A DNA stretch of 64,000 bases from Verrucomicrobium sp. (lineage in GTDB: Bacteria; Verrucomicrobiota; Verrucomicrobiia; Methylacidiphilales; UBA1321): NCBI GenBank assembly GCA_017849585.1, contig JAFIGT010000012.1:41469-105468 (forward strand), read 5' to 3'. The position numbers and the translations under genes were made by a program. This document shows positions 55,820 through 64,000 of this stretch, in pieces (the first letter of the stretch is position 1; every line of letters starts with the position of its first letter). Below the pieces are notes generated by a model. The model was not told the origin of the DNA. It worked only from the letters and a program-made list of their open reading frames with translations, and did not search any database.

Positions 55820-57300
55820 CCGATTCCCCTCCCCCTGCCCGGTCATTGCCCCCGTGGCTCTACTATGGCGTGCTCCTGCTGGTCGCCAGTGCCTTTGTCC
55901 TGCACGACAACTCCGCCGACCGCGACCTCTGGCATCGGCTGGCGCTCGGTCAATACGTCTTCCAACACGGCGCCCTGCCGAGCCACGACGTCTTCAGTTA
56001 CCTCTCCGAATCGACGCCGTTGCATGATCACGAATGGGGCTGTGGCCTGCTTTTCTACACGCTGCATCATTTCCTCGGGGACTGGTCTCTCGTGGCGCTT
56101 AAACTCACCGCCTATCTGGCGGTGATCGTGCTCATCGATGTCACGGCCCGGTTTTATTACAAGGCGATGGATCTGCTCGCGCTCTCGTGGATGCTCCTCG
56201 TCGCGCTCGCGCTGGTGCCGGTCTACGTCTCGACCGTACGATGCCTCGTCTTCACCAATCTCTTCCTCGCGCTCTGGCTCTACTGGTTGGTGCGACTACG
56301 AGCAGGATATAAAATGCCGGCGTGGCCCTTCGCCCTCACCGCCGCTCTGTGGGCCAATCTTCACGGAGGATTCCCTGCCGGACTCGGCCTCCTCGCACTC
56401 TACGGGCTGGGGGAAAAACTGAATCGTCGGCCGTGGGAACCTTTCTTCCGCATCGGGCTCTTTGCCGCCGCAGCCACCCTCGTCAATCCCTACACGTATC
56501 AACTGTGGCTTTCCACCGCCAAGGCCGTCGCGTCACCCCGGCTGCATATCTACGAATGGGCCGCCACGCCGCTGGGCGATTTCTCCTACTTCGGATTCAA
56601 GCTTCTCGCGCTGGCCACGATCCTCGTTGTCTTTCTCCTTCTCGTCACCGGTCGCGCCCGCGCGAACTGGGATTGGGTGGCAATCCTCGTGGTGGGCATG
56701 CCCTTGATTCTAGCCGTGCGTCATCTACGGCATCTCGCGCTCTTCTCGATCATTGCCGGAGTCATCGTCTACCGCGGCGTCTGCCTGCTGCGCCGCCCCG
56801 CCTCCGCCGCGCCGACGCGGCATTACCTCGCTGTCATCGTCCTTCCGCTTCTGATTATTTTCGGTGGATTCCTCCTCAAGAACGGAGATCAATACCGCCT
56901 CCGTGTCGCCGAACCCGACTACCCTGTGCGTGCCGTCGCCTTCCTCGAACAAAATCTGCCCGCCACCGGACCCGCGCAAAAACTCCTCGTCCCCTTCAAC
57001 TGGGGCAGCTACGCCTCGTGGCAACTCTTCCCCCGCGCCCTTGTCTCACTCGATGGTCGTTACGAACTCGTCTACAGCCAGCAGACCTATCGCGCTGTCA
57101 CCGATTTTTTCTATAACGCCCCCGACTGGGACACCGCCCTGCGGCAAAATCCACCCGACGTGATTCTGCTCCCGCGACGGCCCGCGCTCGAAACGCGTCT
57201 GCTCGACTCGCAATCCTATCGACTCGTTTACAGCGATGACCTGGCCGCCGTCTTTTACAAAACGGAATCGCCAGCTCAAGCGTCCTTGCAACGCCATTGA
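55816..57300 (+). CDS. Polytopic membrane protein, third gene of the cluster
   Basis: The 494-residue protein has about ten helices. The first loop contains HDNSADRDLWHRLALGQYVF and LHDHEWGCGLLFYTL, a D-x-D/H-E arrangement typical of GT-C or oligosaccharyl-transferase-like proteins. A soluble C-terminal part of about 110 residues (AVAFLEQNLPATGPAQKLLV..., ending KTESPAQASLQRH) lies outside the membrane. It overlaps the preceding gene by 4 bases, so translation is coupled. It is less similar to the first two genes than they are to each other. Confidence 0.75.
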   Translation: MTDSPPPARSLPPWLYYGVLLLVASAFVLHDNSADRDLWHRLALGQYVFQHGALPSHDVFSYLSESTPLHDHEWGCGLLFYTLHHFLGDWSLVALKLTAYLAVIVLIDVTARFYYKAMDLLALSWMLLVALALVPVYVSTVRCLVFTNLFLALWLYWLVRLRAGYKMPAWPFALTAALWANLHGGFPAGLGLLALYGLGEKLNRRPWEPFFRIGLFAAAATLVNPYTYQLWLSTAKAVASPRLHIYEWAATPLGDFSYFGFKLLALATILVVFLLLVTGRARANWDWVAILVVGMPLILAVRHLRHLALFSIIAGVIVYRGVCLLRRPASAAPTRHYLAVIVLPLLIIFGGFLLKNGDQYRLRVAEPDYPVRAVAFLEQNLPATGPAQKLLVPFNWGSYASWQLFPRALVSLDGRYELVYSQQTYRAVTDFFYNAPDWDTALRQNPPDVILLPRRPALETRLLDSQSYRLVYSDDLAAVFYKTESPAQASLQRH

Positions 57301-57322
57301 GAGTACAGGCGAACCCGGGAAA

Positions 57323-57349
57323 GGTGCGTATTGATTTTCAATACGCACC
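57323..57349. terminator. Hairpin between convergent genes
   Basis: A perfect 11-bp stem (GGTGCGTATTG with CAATACGCACC) and a 5-base loop lie between the membrane-protein operon and citrate synthase, which converge here. On the plus strand the U-tract begins 10 bases after the stem; on the minus strand none follows. It most likely ends the plus-strand operon. Confidence 0.6.
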
Positions 57350-57363
57350 GCTCACGCTCCTTT

Positions 57364-58491
57364 TTAGCGCTGATCGATCGGCACAACCTTCTTGCCCGGA
57401 GTGTGGCCGACGTATTCGCTCGACGGACGGAACAGGCGATTGTCCGAAAGCTGCTCCAGCACGTGACCAACCCAACCGGCCGTGCGCGCAATCGCGAAGA
57501 TCGGCGTGAACAAATCGGTCGGAATGCCAAGGCTGTAATAGACCGTGGCCGAATAGAAATCGACGTTCGCATTCAGCCCCTTTTCCTTGAACATGATTTC
57601 CGCGATCCGCTCGCTCATCGCGATCCACTTCGACTCGCCAAGTTCCTCGGTGAGCTTGATCGCCATCGCCTTCAAGTGCGGCGCGCGCGGATCGAGCACC
57701 TTGTACACGCGGTGACCGATGCCCATGATCTTCTGCTTCTGGCGCAGCTTCTCATGAATCCAGGCATCCACGTTCTCAATGGAACCGATTTCCTGCAGCA
57801 TGTGGATGACTTCCTCATTGGCACCGCCGTGCAGCGGGCCTTTGAGTGTGCCCACCGCCGACGTCACGGCCGAGTACATGTCCGTGAGGGTCGAAACCGT
57901 CACGCGGGCCGAGAAAGTCGACGCATTGAAACCGTGATCAGCATGCAGCACATAGGCCGTGTCGAGCGTCTTGACAGCTTCCGGTCCCGGTTCTTCACCG
58001 GTGATCAAATACAGAAAGTGAGCGGCTTCACCCAAGTCCGTCCGGATCGGAGGCAGGCTCTTGCCCTGACGGATGCGATGGAAGTACGCGACAATGACGC
58101 CCACCTTGGCCGTGATCGACTTCGCGCGCGCGCGGTTCAGGTCCAGCGGATCTTCCCCGATCAAATCCTGATCGTAGAGTCCCAGCATCGACACGGCGGT
58201 ACGCAACACATCGATCGGCAGCGCATCCTTCGGCGCATGCTGGATGAACTCAATCACCCCTTCGGGCAACTCGCGCGAGGTACGCAACTGCTCCTCCATG
58301 AACTTGAGCTCCGAACGGTTCGGCAGGCGATCGTGCCAGAGCAAGTGAATGACCTCCTCAAAGGAAACCTTGCTGGCCAATTCATTAATATCGTAGCCGG
58401 CATAAATCAACTGACCAATATCCCCCCGCACATCGCTGAGACGTGTGGTGGATGCTACGATACCTTCCAAACCGCGAGAAGTGACTGCCAT
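57364..58491 (-). CDS. gltA: Citrate synthase
   Basis: It condenses acetyl-CoA with oxaloacetate, the entry step of the TCA cycle. The 375-residue product, about 50 residues shorter than E. coli GltA and like the Gram-positive/archaeal dimeric type, has active-site HADHGFNASTF, then GPLHGGANEEV and GIGHRVYKVLDPRAPHLK. NVDFYSATVYYSLGIP carries the catalytic Asp. The gene stands apart from sucCD by 369 bases. Confidence 0.96.
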   Translation of the reverse strand: MAVTSRGLEGIVASTTRLSDVRGDIGQLIYAGYDINELASKVSFEEVIHLLWHDRLPNRSELKFMEEQLRTSRELPEGVIEFIQHAPKDALPIDVLRTAVSMLGLYDQDLIGEDPLDLNRARAKSITAKVGVIVAYFHRIRQGKSLPPIRTDLGEAAHFLYLITGEEPGPEAVKTLDTAYVLHADHGFNASTFSARVTVSTLTDMYSAVTSAVGTLKGPLHGGANEEVIHMLQEIGSIENVDAWIHEKLRQKQKIMGIGHRVYKVLDPRAPHLKAMAIKLTEELGESKWIAMSERIAEIMFKEKGLNANVDFYSATVYYSLGIPTDLFTPIFAIARTAGWVGHVLEQLSDNRLFRPSSEYVGHTPGKKVVPIDQR

Positions 58492-58779
58492 ATTGCTTGC
58501 CTTGCTCCTGAGTTAAATTCCAGCCGAAGTTCCAAAATCCACGGCGATTTGTCGCCAAATGCCATGAGTCGCTTCATTTTCTTTAGCACACGACACGCCA
58601 ACGACAACCCTCTTTAACGCAGTCAGTGTTAATTATTAGCGTATTTTGAACGGCGACGCGCGCCGACCCCGGTCCAGCTAATGATTGGGGAACTTTTTGC
58701 CCGCGCAGGTAGGCAGAAAGGGCGCAAGAGCAGGCCTTTACTCGTGATAAGGCATCGCTGTGTGTCGCCTCACGCTGCC
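58492..58779. other. Gene-free spacer upstream of gltA
   Basis: No supported coding sequence is seen here. It should hold the gltA promoter on the minus strand. A weak AT-rich stretch near 58620-58650 is the only promoter-like composition. I recognise no motif with confidence. The sucD-sucC terminator and a second small hairpin lie just to its right. Confidence 0.5.
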
Positions 58780-58822
58780 AAAAAAGAACCCACTCCGGCC
58801 TGCACAGGAGCCAGAGTGGGTT
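58780..58822 (-). terminator. Terminator of the sucC-sucD operon
   Basis: AACCCACTCTGGC on the minus strand pairs, with one G-U wobble, with GCCGGAGTGGGTT around a 10-base loop, followed by CTTTTTT. It lies 38 bases after the sucD stop. A second inverted repeat, CCGCAAGTC with GACTTGCGG (58825-58844), sits between it and the stop. Confidence 0.85.
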
Positions 58823-58860
58823 AACCGCAAGTCCCGACTTGCGGGTGGGAACCAACAGAA

Positions 58861-59733
58861 CTATTTGAGCTGCTTGATGAGCGTATCGCCCATTTCGCCC
58901 GGAGTCCGAGCGATCGCGATACCGGCATCTTCCAGCGCAGCAATCTTGCCCGCGGCAGTACCTTTACCGCCCGAGACAATCGCCCCCGCATGGCCCATGC
59001 GGCGTCCGGGAGGCGCCGTCGCGCCCGCGATGAAGGCCGCCACCGGCTTCTTCACATGCGCCTTGATATACGCCGCGGCCTCTTCTTCCGCCGTGCCACC
59101 GATTTCACCGATCATGATGATCGCCTCAGTCTCGGCGTCGCCATTGAAAAATTGGATCGCTTCGAGTTGCGACGTGCCATTGATCGGGTCGCCGCCAATA
59201 CCGATCACGGTGCTCTGTCCGTAACCGCGCTGCGTCAACTGCCAGACCGCTTCATACGTCAGCGTGCCCGAGCGGGACACCACGCCGACCTTGCCGGGCT
59301 TGTGGATATACCCAGGCATAATGCCAATCTTGCACTGTCCGGGTGTGATGATGCCGGGGCAGTTCGGCCCGATCAGGCGACTCCTCTTGCCCTTCATGCC
59401 TTCTTTCACGCGCATCATGTCGAGAACGGGGATACCCTCCGTAATACAGACCACGAGCTCAATCCCGGCGTCAACCGCTTCCATGATCGAGTCCGCGGCA
59501 AACTCCGCCGGAACGAAGATCATCGTCGCATTGGCACCAGTCTGCGTGCGCGCTTCGCTCACCGTGTCGAACACGGGAACCTTGCCCTCGAACAATTCAC
59601 CGCCACGGGCGGGCGTGACCCCGGCCACCACATTGGTGCCGTAGTCCATGCAATTTTTGGCGTGGAATCCTCCCGCCTTGCCGGTGATACCCTGGACAAG
59701 AAGGCGAGTGTTTTTATCAACGAGAACGGACAT
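58861..59733 (-). CDS. sucD: Succinyl-CoA synthetase alpha subunit
   Basis: The alpha subunit binds CoA and carries the phosphohistidine. The 290-residue product has the Rossmann segment [39 protein letters not shown] follows, and [14 protein letters not shown] has the phosphorylated His at about residue 248. It is the second gene of the operon, 34 bases after sucC. Confidence 0.97.
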   Translation of the reverse strand: MSVLVDKNTRLLVQGITGKAGGFHAKNCMDYGTNVVAGVTPARGGELFEGKVPVFDTVSEARTQTGANATMIFVPAEFAADSIMEAVDAGIELVVCITEGIPVLDMMRVKEGMKGKRSRLIGPNCPGIITPGQCKIGIMPGYIHKPGKVGVVSRSGTLTYEAVWQLTQRGYGQSTVIGIGGDPINGTSQLEAIQFFNGDAETEAIIMIGEIGGTAEEEAAAYIKAHVKKPVAAFIAGATAPPGRRMGHAGAIVSGGKGTAAGKIAALEDAGIAIARTPGEMGDTLIKQLK

Positions 59734-59767
59734 TTCTTATTTCCTCTTCGGTTAAAGTTTAAAGGGA

Positions 59768-60973
59768 TTAGTGCTTGCCATTTTTTGCGGCGGCGACCGC
59801 CTTCTGTGCGGCATCTTCCAGATTGTCAGCGGCGATCAGCGGCAGATTCGACTCCTTCAGGAGCTTCTTGCCCGCATCCACGTTCGTGCCTTCCAGGCGC
59901 ACAACGAGGGGAACCATCCGTTCCTCGCGCGCTTCGCGTTGACGCAACGCATTGATCACGCCCTGCGCGATCACGTCGCACTTCATGATGCCACCAAAGA
60001 TATTCACCAGAATGGCCTGCACGTTCTTGTCCGCCATCAGGATCTTGAACGCTTCCGTCACCTGTTGCTCGCTCGCCCCACCCCCGACGTCCAGGAAGTT
60101 CGCGGGCTTGCCGCCGAAATGCTGGATGATGTCCATCGTCGCCATGGCCAGACCCGCGCCATTGACCAGACACGCGATGTTGCCATCCAGACCGATGTAA
60201 TTGAGGTTGAACTTCGACGCCTGCACTTCGCGCGGATCTTCTTCCTCCAGATCGCGGTACGCCACGATCTCCGGATGACGGCCCAACGCGTTATCATCAA
60301 AATTGAACTTCGCATCCAGCGCCATCACCTCGCCGCCCTTGGTGACCACCAGCGGATTGATCTCCACCATCGAACAATCGCACTTGATAAAGAGATTATA
60401 GAGCGAGTGGAACAACTTGCCCGCCGGACGCATCAGATTCGACGACAACCCGAGCAACTTCGCCAGCTTGCGCGTTTGATACGCCTGCAAGCCCAGCGTC
60501 GGATGAATCGGCTCGCGCACGATCGCGTCCGGATCGGTTTCCGCGACCTCCTCGATATTCATGCCGCCCTTCGTGCTCGCCACGATCACCGGCGCCGACG
60601 TGGCGCGGTCAATCAGGATGGCAAAATACAACTCGCGCTCGATTTCCTTCGACTCCGCCACCATCACCTTGCGCACCACGCGACCCGCCGCGCCCGTCTG
60701 CTTCGTCACCAGCGTCTGGCCCAACATCGAGGCTGCCACATCGCGCACCTGGCTCGACGTCTTGCACAACTGCACGCCGCCCTTGTACCCGTTGGTGAAA
60801 GTACCCTTGCCGCGGCCACCGGCGTGAATCTGGGCCTTGACCACGAGATTATTCGTCCCAAAGGAACGGGCCGCGGCCTCCGCTTCCTCCGGGGTATTGG
60901 CGACGCGCCCGCGCGGGGTGGCGACGCCAAATTTTTCCATGAGTTCTGCTGCTTGATATTCGTGAATGTTCAT
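59768..60973 (-). CDS. sucC: Succinyl-CoA synthetase beta subunit
   Basis: The beta subunit has an ATP-grasp domain for the nucleotide and a C-terminal CoA-ligase-like domain. The 401-residue product starts [20 protein letters not shown]. It has [16 protein letters not shown], then [20 protein letters not shown] (Mg-binding region) and [18 protein letters not shown]. Whether ATP or GTP is used cannot be read safely. It is the first gene of the sucC-sucD operon. Confidence 0.97.
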   Translation of the reverse strand: MNIHEYQAAELMEKFGVATPRGRVANTPEEAEAAARSFGTNNLVVKAQIHAGGRGKGTFTNGYKGGVQLCKTSSQVRDVAASMLGQTLVTKQTGAAGRVVRKVMVAESKEIERELYFAILIDRATSAPVIVASTKGGMNIEEVAETDPDAIVREPIHPTLGLQAYQTRKLAKLLGLSSNLMRPAGKLFHSLYNLFIKCDCSMVEINPLVVTKGGEVMALDAKFNFDDNALGRHPEIVAYRDLEEEDPREVQASKFNLNYIGLDGNIACLVNGAGLAMATMDIIQHFGGKPANFLDVGGGASEQQVTEAFKILMADKNVQAILVNIFGGIMKCDVIAQGVINALRQREAREERMVPLVVRLEGTNVDAGKKLLKESNLPLIAADNLEDAAQKAVAAAKNGKH

Positions 60974-61336
60974 GCTGCTAAATTGACGGTGGGTTGAAGG
61001 TTACGAAAAACCCAAGCTGTCAGATCAAATCGACGCCGTCAAGGCCGACAAAGGCCATCAGATAAAATTATAGTGAGGCCTAAAGTTCACTTTATTGATA
61101 AAGATTAATTAATCTATTCACATTACAAGAATCAATATCCTGCTTGCCTGTTGGGTGCCGTTCTTGTAAGAGTTTTGAGCACAAAAAGTAAGAACGAATG
61201 CTGTTAGCCCGCAAAAGAGTTTGCAACTTCAACATCGAGCATCCGATATAAGTAAATCTGCTGCGCCATTTCATTCCATTAATGAACCCCATAAATAGAC
61301 TTGCGCTTTAAACAGAATCCTCTATTGCCTACGATT
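60974..61336. other. AT-rich divergent intergenic region
   Basis: This 363-base region, clearly more AT-rich than its surroundings, separates the divergent sucC and isomerase genes and should hold both promoters. I see AT-rich runs near 61060-61120. A 66-codon minus-strand frame (61092-61292) has no ribosome site, bias or recognisable motif and is not supported as a gene. Confidence 0.45.
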
Positions 61337-62080
61337 ATGCCTTATCCTCTTGGTTTGCAGCTATATAGTCTCCGCCGCGAGTTCGATAAAGATGCCGAAA
61401 GCGCCCTACGCGGTATCACGGCCCTCGGCTTCCACGCCATCGAAACAGCCGGTAGATACAAGTGGTCGACCGACCAGTGGGTAGCCCTCCTCCACGAGAC
61501 CAAGCTCACCGTCCACGGCGCCCATGTCGGACTCGACTCCCTCGAGAAAGATCTCGCTGGCGAAATCGCCTTCCAAAAGGCCCTCGGAAACCACCGGATC
61601 ATCGTCCCTTGGCTCGCCGAATCGCACCGCACCAAAAAAGGCTACGCCGTCATCGCCCAACAGCTCAACGACCTCGCCCGCGCCCTCAAACCCGAAGGCA
61701 TGGAACTCTACTACCACAACCACAATTTCGAATTTGAAAAACTGCCCGAAGGCGGCAGCGGCTTCGACATCCTCCTCATGGAAACCGACCCCGCCCTCGT
61801 CCGCTTCGAAGTCGACACCTACTGGGTCGAACGCGGCGGCCTCAACAGCCGCGACTTCATCACCGCCAACGCCTCCCGCATCGGCATGATCCACGCCAAG
61901 GAACTCCGCAAACGCGACACCGCCGACGTCCCCGCCGGCCAGGGCGATGTGGACTTTCGTGCGATCCTGCCCCTCGCCAAAAAGCACAAATGGCCCGTCA
62001 TCGTGGAGTTCGAAGGCGAAGGCGCCCCCGAAGCCGTCGCCGCCAGCGCCCGCTACCTCACCCCGCTCCTCGCGGCGTAA
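61337..62080 (+). CDS. Sugar phosphate isomerase/epimerase-like TIM-barrel protein
   Basis: The 247-residue protein starts at the ATG at 61337 (MPYPLGLQLYSLRREFDKDA). It belongs to the xylose-isomerase-like TIM-barrel superfamily. It has GFHAIETAGRYK, then ELYYHNHNFEFEKLPEGG with putative metal-binding His/Glu and FEVDTYWVERGG with an Asp. IGMIHAKELRKRD follows, and the final metal-binding Glu is in VIVEFEGEG. It probably isomerises a sugar or inositol derivative. The stop codon is directly followed by copy 2 of the 20-bp repeat. Confidence 0.9.
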   Translation: MPYPLGLQLYSLRREFDKDAESALRGITALGFHAIETAGRYKWSTDQWVALLHETKLTVHGAHVGLDSLEKDLAGEIAFQKALGNHRIIVPWLAESHRTKKGYAVIAQQLNDLARALKPEGMELYYHNHNFEFEKLPEGGSGFDILLMETDPALVRFEVDTYWVERGGLNSRDFITANASRIGMIHAKELRKRDTADVPAGQGDVDFRAILPLAKKHKWPVIVEFEGEGAPEAVAASARYLTPLLAA

Positions 62081-62100
62081 CCAGCGTGACGCTGGACCCA
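62081..62100 (+). repeat. 20-bp stop-codon-abutting repeat, copy 2
   Basis: CCAGCGTGACGCTGGACCCA begins at the base after the isomerase TAA. It is identical to the copy after pyk (38076-38095) and is in the same orientation relative to its gene. The hairpin CCAGCG-TGA-CGCTGG may protect mRNA 3' ends or end transcription weakly. Confidence 0.75.
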
Positions 62101-62559
62101 ATAGATTGCCGAGAGAAACTCCAGATGCCGCGATAGCGTCATTGGATGCAACGTCACATTACCCAGCGTGATGGCAGGGCTGAGCCCTGCACCCAGCGAT
62201 GCTTCGCCTGATCTGACGTCCTCGATTCAACACGAATCGTCTACTTCAAGACATTCACCCTTCACACTCCGTCATCCCGAGTGAAGTCGAGGGATCGGGC
62301 AAAGGGGCGGTCCACCCACGCTACGACTACCGACGTGCACGTCAGAACCGGACTTCTGTTAGTGCCGGACCCGCTAAGTCCAGCGTGCGCAAGCACCCGG
62401 ACAGGGGCTCTCTTCAGCGAGGACTCCCAGTTGCCGAAATCCCCTCTATCAAAGCCTGGCCTGAGCGTAGTCGAATGGCAGGGGTGGCGCGTGAGCGCGA
62501 GGGTGTGAGCTTCCCCCCCTCTGCCCGCGGCGAACTCTGCGAAAAACGATTCCCGCTTC
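62101..62559. repeat. Repeat-rich spacer
   Basis: There is no supported gene in this 459-base region. It contains a partial copy of the repeat (CCAGCGTGATGG at 62163) and a hairpin GCAGGGC-TGA-GCCCTGC (62174-62190) flanked by direct copies of ACCCAGCG (62161 and 62191). Segments such as GTGAAGTCGAGGGATCGGG and CCTGAGCGTAGTCGAATGGC resemble families of dispersed intergenic repeats I have seen in several bacterial genomes. It looks like a cluster of REP-like units. Confidence 0.5.
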
Positions 62560-63990
62560 CTACTTCCTCGACCGTGGCCACACCCAATCGCCCTGCTTCA
62601 GATCAATCAAGGAAAAAGACTCATTCCTCATCACGATCTTGCCCCCGTCATCCACGCCATTGAATCCCACCGAATAGAGCGCGTAATTTCCATCCGCCGC
62701 CACCCGGTAATGCAACGGCTCGCCATTGCACAAATCGTGCGGCACTTGATCGATGAATTTCGGCTCCAGCTCCGCCAACGTCGCCGGATATTTCCCGTTC
62801 GCCAGCCGGTACCGCTCCAACCCGCAGGCCACGCGAGCGAGATCGAGCCAAGCTTGTCCTTGCACAAACGTCTCTGTGCAGCTAGTGAGTGACGGCAAGG
62901 TGCTGCTCATCATCCCATAAATAGGTTGGTACGAGCGCTGTTCACGAAGTCGCGCCGGAGGAAACAACCGCTCTGAGAAATAACGCCGCTGGCTGCAATC
63001 TACCGAATACAGGCAGTTCTCGATATAGAGAGACGTCGCGGCGGCCTTGCTTTCGTCATACCATCCAGAAGCGCTGAGGTAGATGATCACGGCCCAAGGA
63101 TTAAAATGTTTTTCAAAACGCGGTTCATAGCCCTTAAAAACCAGAATACGACTGGCTTTTTCGTACCCCTGCTTACGATTGCTCTGTAACCAATTCAAAG
63201 TCTCAACGAAAAAACAAAGTTCGCTTCGCACGGTGTGTTGATGCATCTGCAGCAAGTCAACCGAGCGAATCCCTGCCTGTAACTTCGCCAACTCTGAATC
63301 GGACCATAGATGCGATTCAATGCCCTCCCAGATCACGGGCAGCGGAGCTTGCGTCATCGAACAAGCGACCAATCCCGAAATCAGATAGGGAGAGTCTCCG
63401 TAGCCACGGGCGGCCTTAAAGATGGTGGAAATATCCCGCACACTGATTGCAGTGGCGTTGGCATCGAGAGCGGCAACAGCATGTGAGCTGAGAACCGTCG
63501 CGAGGTTGAGTGTTGGGCCGAGTTCGGATTGAATGTTATCCGCCGGAAAAGTATGACTTAGGTCTGCGAGAAATTGGCAGTAGGGTCGATCCGCTGCCTC
63601 ATGAACTTGCTGAATCTCTTGGGTCGCGGCCTCAAATAGCGACATGGGTGGGGTGATGCCTGATTGCCCGAGTTTCCAATTGGCATGCGCTTTATTCTTG
63701 GATCGCCAGTCCAGAAACGTTTTTCTCGCCTCTAGCAGTTCGCTCTTGGGGCGATTCGTATTTTTGGAATCACTCGCCGCCAGCAGCCGCTGCCAAATCT
63801 CACTCTTCGCAAAATTCTGTTCATCCGGCACGGGCGGAGGAATGAGCGACTTCGGATCGAAGTTGAATCCCTTCGCTTCGTACTGGGCCTTGGTCTGAGC
63901 CCAGAGACGCGCGCCGCGCCAGTTCTCCTCCAGATACAACGCCACGATCAGCAGGGTGAGCCCCCCGAACGCTATCCCCGCCCACTTCAA
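62560..63990 (-). CDS. Hypothetical protein, 5' end at window edge
   Basis: At least 476 residues. The first codon counted here is a TTG, and the frame stays open through the remaining bases to the window end, so the true start probably lies outside. An N-terminal membrane helix (WAGIAFGGLTLLIVALYLEE) leads to a mostly helical exported domain. The C-terminal region includes ARVACGLERYRLANGKYPAT and YALYSVGFNGVDDGGKIV, which resembles the C-terminal part of type II secretion pseudopilins. Function unknown; large proteins with this tail are frequent in Verrucomicrobia and Planctomycetes in my recollection. Confidence 0.7.
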   Translation of the reverse strand: MKWAGIAFGGLTLLIVALYLEENWRGARLWAQTKAQYEAKGFNFDPKSLIPPPVPDEQNFAKSEIWQRLLAASDSKNTNRPKSELLEARKTFLDWRSKNKAHANWKLGQSGITPPMSLFEAATQEIQQVHEAADRPYCQFLADLSHTFPADNIQSELGPTLNLATVLSSHAVAALDANATAISVRDISTIFKAARGYGDSPYLISGLVACSMTQAPLPVIWEGIESHLWSDSELAKLQAGIRSVDLLQMHQHTVRSELCFFVETLNWLQSNRKQGYEKASRILVFKGYEPRFEKHFNPWAVIIYLSASGWYDESKAAATSLYIENCLYSVDCSQRRYFSERLFPPARLREQRSYQPIYGMMSSTLPSLTSCTETFVQGQAWLDLARVACGLERYRLANGKYPATLAELEPKFIDQVPHDLCNGEPLHYRVAADGNYALYSVGFNGVDDGGKIVMRNESFSLIDLKQGDWVWPRSRK

Positions 63991-64000
63991 CCACCGTTTC

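Noticed and set aside
61092..61292. Minus-strand frame of 66 codons in the sucC-isomerase gap
   Set aside because: It has no ribosome site, AT-rich non-coding composition and no recognisable motif. The gap is better seen as promoter region.
62281..62663. Plus-strand frames in the repeat-rich spacer
   Set aside because: They consist of dispersed repeat sequence and run into the antisense of the next gene.

Overview
The window reads as chromosomal DNA of a high-GC, Gram-negative bacterium. Inner-membrane exporters, Tat and lipoprotein signals and periplasmic-type proteins support this. My best guess is the phylum Verrucomicrobiota. That rests on gene content and general resemblance (a ribosomal cluster without tuf or rpmD, Ala/Lys-rich tails on ribosomal proteins, several families I associate with Verrucomicrobia and Planctomycetes) and was not tested by any search.

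Left end (1-16.7 kb): an AT-rich edge carries a 3' fragment of a tRNA-Arg(UCU) gene, possibly an old integration site. Two small Thr-rich exported proteins follow. Next comes a cassette of two ABC exporters around a membrane protein that fuses a glycoside-hydrolase-like domain to a family 2 glycosyltransferase. After it lie tatC, a chemoreceptor, a Tat-signal aldo/keto reductase, a YjbQ-family protein, recN and a second, Cache-type chemoreceptor.

Centre (16.9-36.1 kb, all minus strand): one continuous str-S10-spc-alpha cluster, rpsL-rpsG-fusA-rpsJ-rplC-rplD-rplW-rplB-rpsS-[exported coiled-coil protein]-rplV-rpsC-rplP-rpmC-rpsQ-rplN-rplX-rplE-rpsN-rpsH-rplF-rplR-rpsE-rplO-secY-map-infA-rpmJ-rpsM-rpsK-rpsD-rpoA-rplQ, closed by a strong terminator. 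It lacks tuf, rpmD and adk. Its S14 and L36 have lost their zinc ligands, and an unrelated exported protein is embedded between rpsS and rplV, overlapping rpsS.

Right of it (36.1-52.9 kb): a structured leader before rpsL, then purN, a short-chain dehydrogenase, pyk, holA, a HIT hydrolase, a lysozyme-like protein, two small envelope proteins, amt, rbfA, a secreted hypothetical, a 1706-residue protein combining a C39-like cysteine peptidase with TPR-type repeats, cysS and ispF.

Right end (53-64 kb): three tandem polytopic membrane proteins (two are paralogues, all possibly GT-C-type), citrate synthase, sucD-sucC, a sugar-phosphate isomerase/epimerase-like protein, a repeat-rich spacer and a hypothetical protein cut by the window edge. 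A 20-bp hairpin-forming repeat sits directly behind the stop codons of both pyk and the isomerase gene.

The most unusual items are the gene inside the S10 operon, the C39-TPR giant, the hydrolase-glycosyltransferase fusion with its exporters, the paired zinc-free ribosomal proteins, the tRNA fragment without a D-arm, and the stop-codon-abutting repeat. I found no CRISPR array, transposase gene, rRNA gene or intact tRNA gene.
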